A stretch of 64,000 nucleotides of DNA. Origin: Luscinia megarhynchos. Its lineage: Eukaryota; Chordata; Aves; Passeriformes; Turdidae. The stretch spans positions 30,844,330-30,908,329 of the forward strand of contig CM067566.1 of NCBI GenBank assembly GCA_034336665.1, read 5' to 3'. The notes under the pieces are model-generated. The model was not told the origin of the DNA, made no database searches, and saw nothing but the letters and a program-made list of their open reading frames with translations. A program made the position numbers and the translations under genes. This document shows, in pieces, positions 1-12,300 of this stretch. Within the stretch, counting starts at the first letter, position 1. Every line of letters begins with the position of its first letter.

Positions 1-1052
1 TTTCCCACAGCCTCCTCCTACAGAGACAAGTATGTGATGCTGTGGATGTGTGATCCATGTGGGGAATTGGCTGACTGGCCACACCTGGAGGGTTCTGGTA
101 AATTGCTCTCCTTCACCCTGGCAATTGTCACAAGTGGAGTCCCCCAGGCAACAACACTGGGCCAATGCTGTTTAGTATCTTCATTGGTGGTTGGGATTAT
201 GGGATCAAGAGTACCTGGATGAAGTTTGTCAGTGATAACAAACTGAGTGAGCCAGTGGAAACTTTGGAAGGGAGAGCCACTCTGCAGGAAGATCTGGACA
301 GGCTGAAAATTAGGCCAGCAAGAACCTTATGAAGTTCAAAAAGAGCAAATGTAAGGTCCTGCACATGGGAAAACATAATCCAGGAAAGCAGCACAGGCTG
401 GGAATCTACCTGGCTAGGGAACAGCTCTATGGAAAGGGACCTGGGGGTCCTGGTGCACAAGCAGCTCAGTGTGAGTGAACAGTTTGTTGCTGCAGCAAAG
501 AAAGCCAATACAAGACTTGCTGCACCAACACCAGAAGAGATAAAGCAATCATCCCACTCTACTCAGTTCTGGTCAGGCCACACCTGGAATAACGTGTTCC
601 CTGCTGTACAAGAAAGATGTGGAAGGGTGGAGAAGATGCATAAAGGGCAACAAATATGAACAAAGGACTGAGAAGCCTGCCGGTGTGAGGAAAGGGTAAG
701 AGAAATGAGTTTGTCCAGCTTAGAGAAAAGAAGCCTTAAGGACACCTTACCATGTTCCAGCGTGTAAAGGGTGTCTACAAATAAGATGGAGACTTGTTTT
801 TTTCAAGAAGTCATATGGAAAGGGCAACAGTGGAAGGGTACAAGTTCCTCCTGAAGAGATTTTCACTATGAGAACAGTCATCTTTCCATTGTGGGAAATG
901 CATTCCCCAAAGTTGGCCACTTCTAAGATTCATCTGGACAGGGTGCTGGGTCATCTCACCTATACTGTGCTTTTGCCAACAAAGTTTGGGCTAGATGTTA
1001 AATGAGGTCATTTTGACCTGGGGATTCTATGATAGTATAATTCTACGATTCA
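1..1052 (+). mobile_element. CR1 LINE, 3' portion, continues beyond left edge
   Basis: The sequence follows the 3' part of a CR1 non-LTR retrotransposon. It includes a decayed reverse-transcriptase stretch (AACAAACTGAGTGAGCC, GAAGATCTGGACAGGCTG), a low-complexity-free 3' UTR, and an end at about 1,030-1,052 with ATTCTATGATAG / ATTCTACGATT, the degenerate 8-bp CR1 tail. Many frame breaks make it a dead copy. The 5' end lies outside the window. Confidence 0.88.
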
Positions 1053-4000
1053 CTGAAACCAATTAAAATTACTGTTTGTGTCTTTTGTGTAGAGGGGCAA
1101 AAATAATCACTATTTCATACTTTGGACTGCAGTACAGGTAACAATATAGGTGACATATAGGTAAAGGGATTAGAATACATCTATTGCTACATAGGAACAC
1201 TTTTATGGGGAGTCTTCCACATTGTTCCCCAAATTTTATGCTATAGGTAAAGAAATTAATTTTAAAATTTACTGACTTGCTGAGTTTTACAAAATGTTTT
1301 CAGTGTATGAAAAACAGGTAAGTTTAAAAACTGTGGTGTGGGATGATCTTTGCAAGAGAAAGACAAATCTAGGTTCTTTTTTTCCATGTAGGTTTAACAG
1401 ATCTACACACCATAAAAAATTACCTGAGTGAGAAAGATTTTACATCTGTGATCCCCAGCGATGCTGCCTAGCCTATGTCTCACTGCTCTTTGAAAACTAC
1501 ACGTTTGTCACTTGTGTCATGATCCTTCTGTCAGTTTTCTGATAGATATAATCCATTTTTTCCTCTCCATTGACTTTTTCATGATCAGTTTGCAAAACTG
1601 AAGCTGACACAGACTGTTTTGATAGGACCTTCTCCTGAGTTGGCAAAATTCAAATAAGGCTTAAGATGAGTAAGAAGTCATTCATGAGGGAACAGGCACC
1701 TGATATAAATATGAAAAGAAACTATATTCCACCCTGACAAGGTATTTGATTTGAAAGCATCATAGTCCTGGCATCCTGGGAGTCAGACTTTCCATCTGTG
1801 ACGGTACTTGGCTTACAAAAAATAGAAGACTCTGTTCAAGCAGGAAACAGCAACTCTTTACAGGCATGACAAAATTGAAAATCTATAAGGAGTCTGATAC
1901 ATGACTTAGTTTGCTGGGAGAAGAGAGAAGGAGAGAGAAAAGGAGGTAGAAGTAAACTGCTGGCTGTTTCCAGCCATGGCACCAAAGGAGAGTGGAAATA
2001 TCTGTTCCAAATCTCCCCTGATTTGCCTCACTCCTTCCTGAAGGATATGGATGAAAACACAAGACTTAATTTCCCAGGTCCCACTCTTTCATGTATTCTG
2101 GCATTTCTTTCTCATTCCCTGCCCATTTGGATGGCTGCCTCCTCCTTCAAGCATTTTCTCGCATGAAGCCAGATTTTCTTTCTCCCCAGGGATCATCTCA
2201 TCTCCTTTCATCTAGTATCAGCTGCTCTAGGACCCTGAGTTGGTTTTCTGCTCCAAACTGAAGCTAAACCTTTTTCAGTCCCCACCTGTGGCACATTTTT
2301 TTCCAGCCTGTCCCAGTTTTCCCTTTATTGCTGTTCCTAACTCTAGTCAGGAGGTTTTTGGGTTAGTATCTCCCATGCCCCATGTACATGGCCATTGCAC
2401 ATCCTTCTTCCCTGCACAGGCAACCCTAGACTATAGGAGTGATTTCTCCAGGCTTTTTCTATGTTTTTACTAACAAATTTCCTGCCTAATTCTGTTTCAA
2501 AGGCCTCCACACCAGTATAGCTTTGGTCTTCTCTGACCTACAGTCAAGCAGTTTCTCTCTGCCTTCTCTGTGCCTGTTTTCTGTTCTGATGTGAGGTTCC
2601 AAGCCCTTGGATTGATGCATGTACAGTCTCTCTTCAAAGCTGGCCCATGTCTGATCTTCAAGAGGCAGCCAGGATAGTGATGAACTAGCACAGACACTGA
2701 GGAATGTCTCTTCAGAGATATCAGCTACTAAACCCACTGCAGATTGTATACAAACCATGGTAATATGAAAGCAGTTTTTTAAATGCTTGCACAGGAAGAG
2801 GTAAATGCCTTCCCCCAACACAAAAGGCTGACTGTGTGAAGAAATTCAACCCACGTACTTGAAGTCTGACAGAACTAAAAGCTTGTTAAGCAGAGCCATA
2901 AGTGGGAAATTTCAGATGTTCCTATTTACAAGGCAGAACAGGGGAGAAAGGGGAAAAGGAAAGAGGCAGTGTCAGCCCCGTCTGTGGTATCCAGAGCTTT
3001 AACTTCAGTGTCTATTAACTGTGAACTTACAAGGAAATATCATTGTATAAAATACAATAAGTCTGTGAAGCAGTCATGAGGATTCAGGTTTCCCTACTGC
3101 TTTAAACTCAGCTTACTCTGACTCTCCTCTGAGCTCAGAGAAATCTTTGTAGTGTGTGTCTGCTTCAGCAGGGAAGGCAGTAAGTTATTCTGGTTGCTCC
3201 AGTTTCAAATAGCATCAGATGTTCTGCAGAGGACAGTGGTTTAAGTCTCCTCAGGTGGAGAAAGCAGAGCAGAGACCTCACACATTTAGGAGGAATGTGC
3301 TTTTAAAGAAATGCATGTCTGCATGCTGCTCCTTTGGACACTCTCTGAAAAACATTATTTTTTTCTGAAGAAAGAGATCTGGTTACACTGTGCCAGACAC
3401 CAAACCCTACAAACATGAGCCAACCATGGATTCATTTAACCTACATTACACAGGCATGCCTGTACCAAGAGACAGGTTCCAAGCATCAGACATATTTGTC
3501 CATTAAGTAAAACTGGGCTAAAAGATTTAGCAGGAATGATATAAACATGGTTTTCAGTACTTGTGGTCAAAAAGAGCATGGTATAATCATCATACTTAAA
3601 AAAAAAACAAACAAGGCAGGCATTTTAAAGACCTGCTTTAAGTAATTTTTATGAAATCTAACTCCTATTTATACAATATTTATGTAGTTTCTGTTGTTTG
3701 AAAACTATTCCACCTTTGCCCTGGTTATACTCCCTTTGAAAATTAAAAAGTATCTTTTATCTGACCCAGTAGGCCAGCTAAACATTCTATCTATTTATTT
3801 GACCTTATTTTCTTAGACTAGCCTTGAATTTACATTTTCCTTTTTTGCAATATTAATATATAGAGAATATGAAGTGATCTAACATGCCATAATGTATTTC
3901 AATACTATACCAATACACTCTCTTTGGATTAATTAGAAAAGAAATATAAGTTTTCCATTGTATAGGAATTATCTACAACCTTGGCTTTATAAAAAATGCA

Positions 4001-4344
4001 GATAAAATTGTTGATCCAATAATTTTGCAATTCTTTGATAAAGTTAAATATAACTGCAGCAAAATGGCAATGTTTTCCTATAAATTCTATATTAAGGTGT
4101 CAGCCTGCAAGGAAATAATAAAACAAACACCAGGCACTTTGCCAGACTGAGCCCCACTAGTCAATTGAGGTTGAGAAAGAAAAAGATAAAGACTTCCTCT
4201 AAAGTCAAATGGTGATTTGATTAGAAGCAGGTAAATCACGGCATAGCCATATCTGAATACTGAAGGGTTTAATGAATACTCATTCAGGTCTTTGCTCTTC
4301 TCTTCCATGGCACAGTGTTCATCTTTTTGAATAGTCCACAGAGA
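1053..4344. other. Intergenic, no gene seen
   Basis: AT-rich sequence with only short, unrecognisable ORFs on both strands. An A-run sits near 3,597-3,607. No recognisable element. Confidence 0.6.
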
Positions 4345-5480
4345 AATAGAATCACAGAGAAATACTGAAACACAGACTCACAGAATGTTCCGAGCTGGAA
4401 GAGATCCACAAGGATCATTGGGTCCAACTCCTGGCCCTGCATGGCTCTATTCCCAAGAGTCACACCATGTACTCAAGAGTGTTGTTCACGTGCTTCTTGA
4501 GCTCTGTCAGGTTTGGTGCTGTGACCACTTTCCTGGGGAGCTGTTCCAGTGCCCAGCCACCCTCTGGGTGAGGAGCCTTTTCCTGATACCCAAGCTAAAC
4601 CTCTCTTGACACAGCTCTAGGCCATTCCCTCGGGCCCTGTCCCTGTCACACAGAGAAGGGATCAGTGCCTGCCCCTCCTCTTCCCCTCAGGAGGAAGCTG
4701 AGACCACAGAGAGCTCTCCCTCAGTCTCCCCCAGGCAGAACAGACCAAGTGGCCTCAGCTGCTCCTCACACGGCTTCTGCTCAAGGCCCTGAGTTCATCA
4801 TCCTCACGGCCCTTCTTTGGACACTCTAGTAGATAAATGTCCTTTTTATATTGCTATGACCCCAGCACTCGAGGTGAGGCTGCCCCAGCTCAGAGCAGAG
4901 TGGGACAATCCCCATCTTGTCCATCTGGCCATGCTGTGCCTGATTCCCCCAAGGACATGGTTGTCCTCCTGACTCCAGGGCACTGCTGGCTCCTGTTCAA
5001 CTTGCCAGGACCTCCAGGTGCAATTTTGTTCCCCAGTCTGTCTGCACATCCAGCATTGCCCCATCCCAGGTGCAGAATCCAGCACTTTGCCTCAATAACC
5101 TTCATATGGCTGGTGATTACCCAATCCTCTAAGTTATCAAGGTCTCTCTGCAGGGCGTCCCTGCCTTTGAGGCTGCCAACAGCTCCTCCCAGTTCTGTAT
5201 CATCTGTGAACTTGCTCTGTGTCCCTTCCAGCCCTGTGTCCAAGTCATTAATGAAGCTGCTGGGTAGGCCTAAGGTGGATCCCTGAGGAACAGCAGTAGT
5301 GACAGGTCCCCAGTCTGATGTCACCACAGTCACTGTAAAGCTTTGTGCCTGACCTGTGTGTGTTTATCCAGCTGCATGCTGGATATTCTGTCCAGAAGAA
5401 TCCTGTGAGAGACAGTAATGAAAGCTTTACTGAAATCCAAAAAAGCTTTCCTGGAATCCACACTGGCTTCCCTTGATCAA
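4345..5480 (-). mobile_element. CR1 LINE, inverted, 3' portion of ORF2 plus 3' UTR
   Basis: Read on the minus strand, this is a CR1 copy. Its reverse-transcriptase part between about 5,333 and 4,990 still shows VPQGSTLG, FINDLD, KFTDDTELGGAV and GRDALQRDLDNLEDW, the thumb-proximal RT motifs. The catalytic YADD-type box reads FTDD. The 3' UTR runs to about 4,345, ending in sequence near ACTCACAGAATGTTCCGAGC. Stops and frameshifts show that it is inactive. It is 5'-truncated near 5,480, as is usual for CR1. Confidence 0.9.
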
Positions 5481-8400
5481 CTGGTGGGTTACCTTGACAT
5501 AAAAGAACAGAAACTCAAGTTCCATCTTCAATTACCAGTTTTGACAGATTTCTAGTCTAAATATCTTTCCTCTGTGTATTGTTCCACTACAAGAAAATAC
5601 TATACTATTTGAATATAATAAAAAAACAAAATAAAGGACATCTAAAAACAGTTGTTGGGATTTTTTTATAAAAGGGTCAAAGATAAAAGATCTTGCCTTT
5701 TCAATTTAAGACATACTTCACAGAGGATTTGAAAGAAAGCAGAACTAATTTATGCTTGCAGTGGGTAGCATAACTTGTATGGCAAATATGCATGGGTTGA
5801 ATACAAGAAAAACAATGCACAGATAATTTCAGAATCCAATATAAGATCCTGAGTATTATCTTATAGGTTAGTTCATTTCTAATCTGTACCCAGACTTTTA
5901 CTTAAAGCACAAATATAAACTTAGAGACATATTCTTCTTTTTTTTTTTCAACAAAAAATATTCTTGACCTGCTGCACTCATATCAGAAATAATTTGTTAT
6001 TAAATTGAACAGTGTTCCAAAAGATACTTGGCTGCACTGCTCTTATTTTGTGCCCTTAACAGTATTACTCTATGCAGTAAAACATTGAATCTTAATGCAT
6101 ATGTATAATCATATTGAAATACAATTCATATGCCTAGTCAGGTCTTGGTTTTTTTGATCTTATTGCTTTCGAGTACAATTTTAGCATCATGGTAATACAA
6201 GTACCACATAAAAACTGTAGTTGCATTGCACATAAATATTGAAAATTCTAAGGTTGCAAAGCCAGATATTGAAATCCTGGGAAAAGACAGAGAGAGCTAT
6301 GCATGTAAGAAAATACATTATGGAATTGTGCCACACTATTTTAAAAAAATAAAATTTTTAAATCAATTGAATGAAAGGAAATTAACTTAAAGTAAAATGA
6401 TAGGGGAAAAAAAGAAGTTAAAAAAAGTCCATACAAGGAAGTTAAGAGTACACTGACATTTCCATTTTGTCACCTGGACATGCTGATGACTATGACTTAG
6501 TGAATTTGCATTAAAGTATAAAAGCCATAGCTCAAGTCAAAGGCACACATTCTAATTAACTATAGTACATCAGAGAGATGAAATCAAGAATTACATTGTG
6601 CCCAGCTGTTATGAGGAATGCATGAAGTTCAAAATGGGCTTCCACCATTAAATTATTGAGAACCACCACTGATTCCTGTGCCCAGGGGAATGCAGAAACT
6701 GCTTGGTTCAATAATTCACTTTTCTGAAGAGCAGAGGCACAGAAAGCATTACAGCCTCTGATGCTGATACAAGAGCTCAGTAACCTGGGAAACTCTGAGG
6801 TACAAGGATGTAACACAGGAACATACTGAAAAGAATATTGTCTACTAAGCTTCAAAGTAGTTCCAGGGAGAACCCAGCTGTTCTTGGAAAAGGATGGTGT
6901 TTAAGTGTATGGATCTGTGTCAGGAATTTATTAGCTAATAAGACAAGATCTGTTGAGGGAAAGGGGATAGAGTCACAGAAAAAAAGGGAAACAAGAGAAA
7001 GGTTATTTGGTGTCAGAGGAATACATGAAAATGTGAAAGAAACTCGGAGGAAGTCTGCAGAGGAGAAAAAGACTTTTCAGAGGGAAGGCTCAAAAACCTA
7101 GTTTGGTGTCACGCCTTGTGTCCAAAAGATCTGTCTGAATTGCCTCAGGTCCCGAGTGGCTCAGCTCTGAAAGAAGAGGTGTGGTTCAATCTGAAGAATG
7201 CTCACCTGTTTGGTGATTTCTTTTTAGAAATCCACCACTTTTGGAGGGTACCCATGAGCTTCTGTAGCCCTACATAAGAGAGAAAATTCCCAGGAAGTTT
7301 TAAAGTTATGATTTCTAGCTTTTTTCTGAAGATTTCCACTCCCAAAACCGAGACAGCAGAAGGAGCGAGGTGTCTGCTTTTGAACTGCCACAGCCAAGAT
7401 CCAAACATTAAAATAATCTGAAATCAGTCATCCAACCAATTTCAGCTTGTAGAAACTAAGTAGAAGATTAAGCAGAATTCAATCCAATAGACCATCAGCC
7501 CTCAGATTCCAATAATCTGGCATGTCTGTCTTTACCTCCTGGCATAAATCAGTGCATGATATAGTCCTTCCACTGTTTGAACACAAATATGAACATACAG
7601 CAGACAGCTTTCTAGACAAGTTTCTTGTTTTTTGTTTTTCTGAAAGCTCTTCCTGCAGACTGAATAGGACTCTTTAACTTTTCATCTGGCCCAGGTCAAA
7701 GGCAGCTGCACATAAAACTCCTGTAGTCACAGCTGCATGGCTGGACATTTTTTTGGAGCCTGCTGACACAAGCCATGAAATCCTTACTGAAACCTTTCTC
7801 AGAGCACACTTTGACCCAGTTTTGCTTCCCACATAAAACTGGGAATGGAAGACCACTGGTGTGTCACAGTGATCTTCATCCCAGTGTAGGATTGGGATGG
7901 AACCAAGGGGTGAACTCAGGTCCTGGATCCTCCCATTTTTCTGTCATATCCTTAAGCATCCTGTTTCCTCTTTAAGTGAAACATAGAAGTATAAAGCTAC
8001 TTTAAAATTTACAGAAGAATGCAAAATTTAGCTCAAAGTGCAATGTGGGAGAACAATATTTTTTGTATTCTTGATACATCACCAGAGCTTCCACTGGAGG
8101 TTGAAGCTCTAAGAGCTTTAAGAGTATAAAATAAGCCAAATTTAATTTTGTTTTGTTGAATTGCCAGTAAATATGGAAAAATATGTGCTGGAAATATTAA
8201 ATAATTTTTACTGTTAGAAAATAAAATATACTTTTTAAATAATCACGTTTATTTTAATTGAAATAAATGTTGATTTTTCTTATCTTAGTAGAGTATTGCC
8301 AAGATAATAAAATTCAATCATTTTACTTTAATGGGTTTTATTTTCATGCTAGCAAACATTAGTTAACCAAGAAATTGATTTTCTACAGTGGAATTAGGTC

Positions 8401-8704
8401 ATAGCCAAACATTCCCAGTGTATTTAATTTTCTGCCCCTACTGAAATCCAGCTGTGAAGTTTTTAAAAATACATGAACTATGTTTGTACCCTCTGCAAGC
8501 AAGACAGGTGCAATAATTATTACCCTTTCCTAATTTGCTCTGTGTAACAAAAAGGTGAAGACTTTTTTGCTCTGTTTTTATAAGGTGAACTTGCTATGTT
8601 CTCTATGGTCTTAGAAACCAGCTCTTCCCTACATTGTTCTAAATAAAGGCCATGTGTGTGGGTGACCAGAACTATAAAAAGTAGTCTAGTGTTGTTCTAT
8701 GGAT
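5481..8704. other. Intergenic, no gene seen
   Basis: AT-rich, with T/A runs near 5,938-5,949 and 3'-processing-like hexamers scattered at random. Open frames at 6,556-6,855 (-) and 6,838-7,101 (+) have no family resemblance and no splice context. Confidence 0.6.
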
Positions 8705-8876
8705 TGTTGTGGTTTAACTCCAGCTGGCAGCTAAGTCCCACACATCTGCTCACTGATCCCACCCTCATTCTGTTAGGATAGGGAAAAGAATTGGAAAAAA
8801 AAAAAAAAAAAAACGTTATCTCTGGATTAAGATAAAAATGGTTTAATAATTGAAATAAAATACGAAACATATTGAA

Positions 8877-8935
<59 letters not shown>

Positions 8936-9340
8936 AACTAAATGAGGCACAAAAAAGAGAGAGAAGAATGAAACCCAAAAACGACAAGAAATGCACAGTA
9001 CAGTTGCTCCCCACTCACTGACCAATGCCCAGCCAATTCTGAGCCACCACTGGCATTTCCCACCCAATCCCTCCCAGTTTATGTCCTGAGCATGACATTC
9101 CATGCTATGGAATATCCCTTTGGCCAGTCCAGGTCTGCTGCCCTGGCCATGCTCCATCACAGCTTCTTGTGCATTCCTCACTGGCAGAGCCTGGGACACT
9201 GAAAAGTCCTTGACTTGGGGTAAGCACTGCTTGGCCACAACCAAACATCAGGGTGTTATCAACATCATTCTCATACTGAACCCAAAACACAGTACTGCAC
9301 CAAGAAACAAATTAACTCCATCCCAGCTGAAACCAGGACA
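8705..9340 (+). mobile_element. Bird endogenous retrovirus LTR (ERVL-like), probably solo
   Basis: It starts TGTTGTGGTTTAACTCCAGC and ends CAGCTGAAACCAGGACA, the termini of a widespread bird ERVL-class LTR. Internal landmarks of that family are present (GGAATATCCCTTTGGCCAGT, GTTATCAACAT). It carries a poly(A) run at 8,795-8,813 and an expanded AAT repeat at 8,878-8,933. No internal viral coding region adjoins it on either side. The expected short target duplication is not evident: TGGAT precedes and CTGCT follows. Confidence 0.82.
8878..8933. repeat. (ATA)n microsatellite inside an LTR
   Basis: About 18 uninterrupted ATA units. In the reverse frame it yields a run of isoleucines or leucines that is not a protein. 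Confidence 0.97.
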
Positions 9341-12300
9341 CTGCTATCATAAACACTGACACTGGTAACTGTTAAACTATGCAAACACAAAAAAATAAAA
9401 AGGCTAAATATTTCACTTGTCCATCAGAAGTGATGTGATATTTGAGAGTGTGACTAATAAGAAACTAAATAACAGATTTATTGTGTGTCTAGCCCATAAA
9501 AGGACTCATAAAAGTCTGGCTGACAAAACTTTCTCAGAATGCTTACAAATTTATGTGTTATAGAAAAAGTCTTAAAATACTCCAACTACAAAGCACATGC
9601 AGTTTATTCATTTATAAACTAATAAAGGGTGTAAACTTCTGTGTTGCAAAATGAAGTTAAAAACCATTGTTCCAAGCCAGATTTGAATAATTTATTCAAA
9701 GGGAAATTTAAATTTGTATTCCACTAAGTCCCTGTGTGAATCATTTGTGGCAAGGAAAAAGCTTCACAAATTTATGTTTGATGTTAAATCTCAGTGACCA
9801 GTTCTGCAAAGTATTAGAATTGCAGAAGACAACAGACACTCTGTCTGAAATTCCCTCTGTTGTGTCTTTTCTCCCCTCTCCCACACTAACAGCAAGGCTC
9901 TGGAGAGGAGCTTAATCCCTGGAGCAAAAAGAAGTGCTTCCCATCACTTCTATGACTACAAAGATTTGTGTACCTGCACACAGACTCAAATGGAAAAGAT
10001 GAAGCAACATTTTCAAAACTAAAACCTGAAATTAATTTTTACCATTGAAAAATTATCAATAATGTGACAATGACATTAGTCACTTTGAGGTTTTATCACT
10101 CCTTCAGAAACTATTTTTTAAAGACTAAATAGAGAAATGAGCTAATATTGGTTGTAATATTGATGATGGTGTTGAGACAAAAGTTCTCCTACTGCCATTT
10201 GTTTTATTGAACCAGCAATGTAATGTTTTATCTTTTGACTTTTTATGCAAGGGTTTTGTATTATATGAATGACTGAGAGGTGATAAGTACAAAATTACTC
10301 ATGAGGAGAATTATTAATGCTGGTAAATTGGATAGCACTCCATAGGATATGGCAAAGTAATTACTTTCTCAATAACTCCCTACTCTTCTCAGTATGCACT
10401 GATAATATGTCCTGTACATTTATTTATGAAGTCTGTGCTATAATGTATAGCTGGTTCAGATTTTTCAAATAAAGGTACCATCCTGTGTAAACATCCCTTC
10501 CTACGTAGAAAATTTTCCTTCCTATGTAGAAATGTATTTTTCCTACGGCATGCACTTCAAGATCTCTAAATAAATAAAAAGATGAAACAACATTTACAAA
10601 TGAGTGTGGTGATGTCTCCTCTGAATGTCAATAAACACGAGATCAGGCATTTCTCAGTGGAAGCAGTAGATGGTTTGGTAATTGTCTGCCAAGGATGAAG
10701 ATGGTGCAGATCTGAGGTAGGTCACAGATGCACAGGCTGTAAACACTGCTGCCTTATCTGTTACATACTTTTGTTTACCTCCCCTCCTTTATTACTTATT
10801 GTTATCTTAAATTGCATTGTCTTTCTAATTTTATCTTTTTTTTTTCCTTGAAACCTGGTTCTCCCCTTCACTATCTGTAAAATATGCTTAAAGGTTCAAT
10901 AAACTATATGTTCTGTGGTTCATGTTCTACTGACAAAAAAATACATCTCATAATACCAGAATTTCCTAGGTCCTATTGCAATATACAACACATGATATAT
11001 TATAATTCTGAATTAAACTGCAGATAAAAAAATTTCAGTTTGGTAAACAAAAATTTAATTTTTTCAGCTTTTTTTTTTCTAATCTTCTTCTTCCATGTTG
11101 GACATAGGTTACGTTACAAGGAATACTAATGATAAAAAAATCATGCAACAACATTTTTGATTGTTAGCATTTTTGAAGGTAGATTAGATGCATAGAAGCC
11201 CTAAAATGCAATTAAAGTGAGAAAAATTTCCTGATTTTGAAGGCTGATCATGCTCAAGTTCTTAATATATACAAGGTGTTTCAAACCCCAAACAGCACTG
11301 AAAAGAAATGAACTTAAAAATCAGTGCAAGGGTCACTAGAGTCCATGCATTCAGAGAGTAAATGTTTATTGTGGAGATAAGAACTCAAAAAAAAAGAAAG
11401 AAACAAACCCATGAAAAATTTGGTTTTCTACAGCTAAGAAAACAGTACTAGTTTAGAATATTGAGTTTAGAATACTTTCTGGACATATTGGAGAGTGGAT
11501 ACAAATGGAAAACAAAAAAAATAAAAAAAACCAAACAAAAAAACTTATCTGCCTTAGCTGATCTATTGTTTCAGCTGAAATAAAGAATCTGGAATTCAAG
11601 AGCTCTGAGGTCTAAGACAGACACAAGAGGCACCCTGCTCTAGGTAGGTACATTGTGCTGTCGTTAAAGAAGTACATTTTGAATTTAGAGTATAAGACTC
11701 CTGGTTTGAGGACCAAACAGGTCTCCAATGCTTTCAGATATGTTAATGAAAAAAGGAAAGTGAAATTGTATACTAAAAGAAAATAGATGTGGCAATATTC
11801 ATAGGCTAACCTATAGTTCAACTAAAAATGTTAATTGGGCCCTAAAGGAAGTGCTCTCAAAGGAGAAGAAATACTCACACATAAATATCAAAAAGATAAA
11901 CAGTAAGTCAAGTTTTACAGAAAATACAAAAGGCAAAATTAAAATATATCCAAACAGGCATAAATAAGATGCACCAGCTCAGCTGCTTGTGTGAGGACAA
12001 ATTTTGGCTGTTCGGTAAAAGCATCAGAAAAAAAGGAACAACAACAATAAATAAAATTGCAGGTGCTGGCATTTAATGCATCACCTCAAAAATGTTATAA
12101 CCTCGCTGTCTAAGAGAATGTCTGTAACATTTAAGAAACAGCAAATCCCATAATAAATATTCTCAAATATTCTAAGTCTGACATATAAAATACCCACAGT
12201 GCTGTACACAAAAGTTGCAAAGTGGTCTGAGCAGGGCAAAGAGCCCTTTGATACTTCAAGCATAGGTGAAACTGAAATCTTAATATGTAGGCAAACTGCC

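Noticed and set aside
4837..5333. 149- and 147-codon overlapping open frames on opposite strands
   Set aside because: The minus-strand frame is decayed CR1 reverse transcriptase, and the plus-strand frame is its shadow.
8697..9244. Open frames with long isoleucine or leucine runs
   Set aside because: They are produced by the AAT microsatellite inside an LTR.
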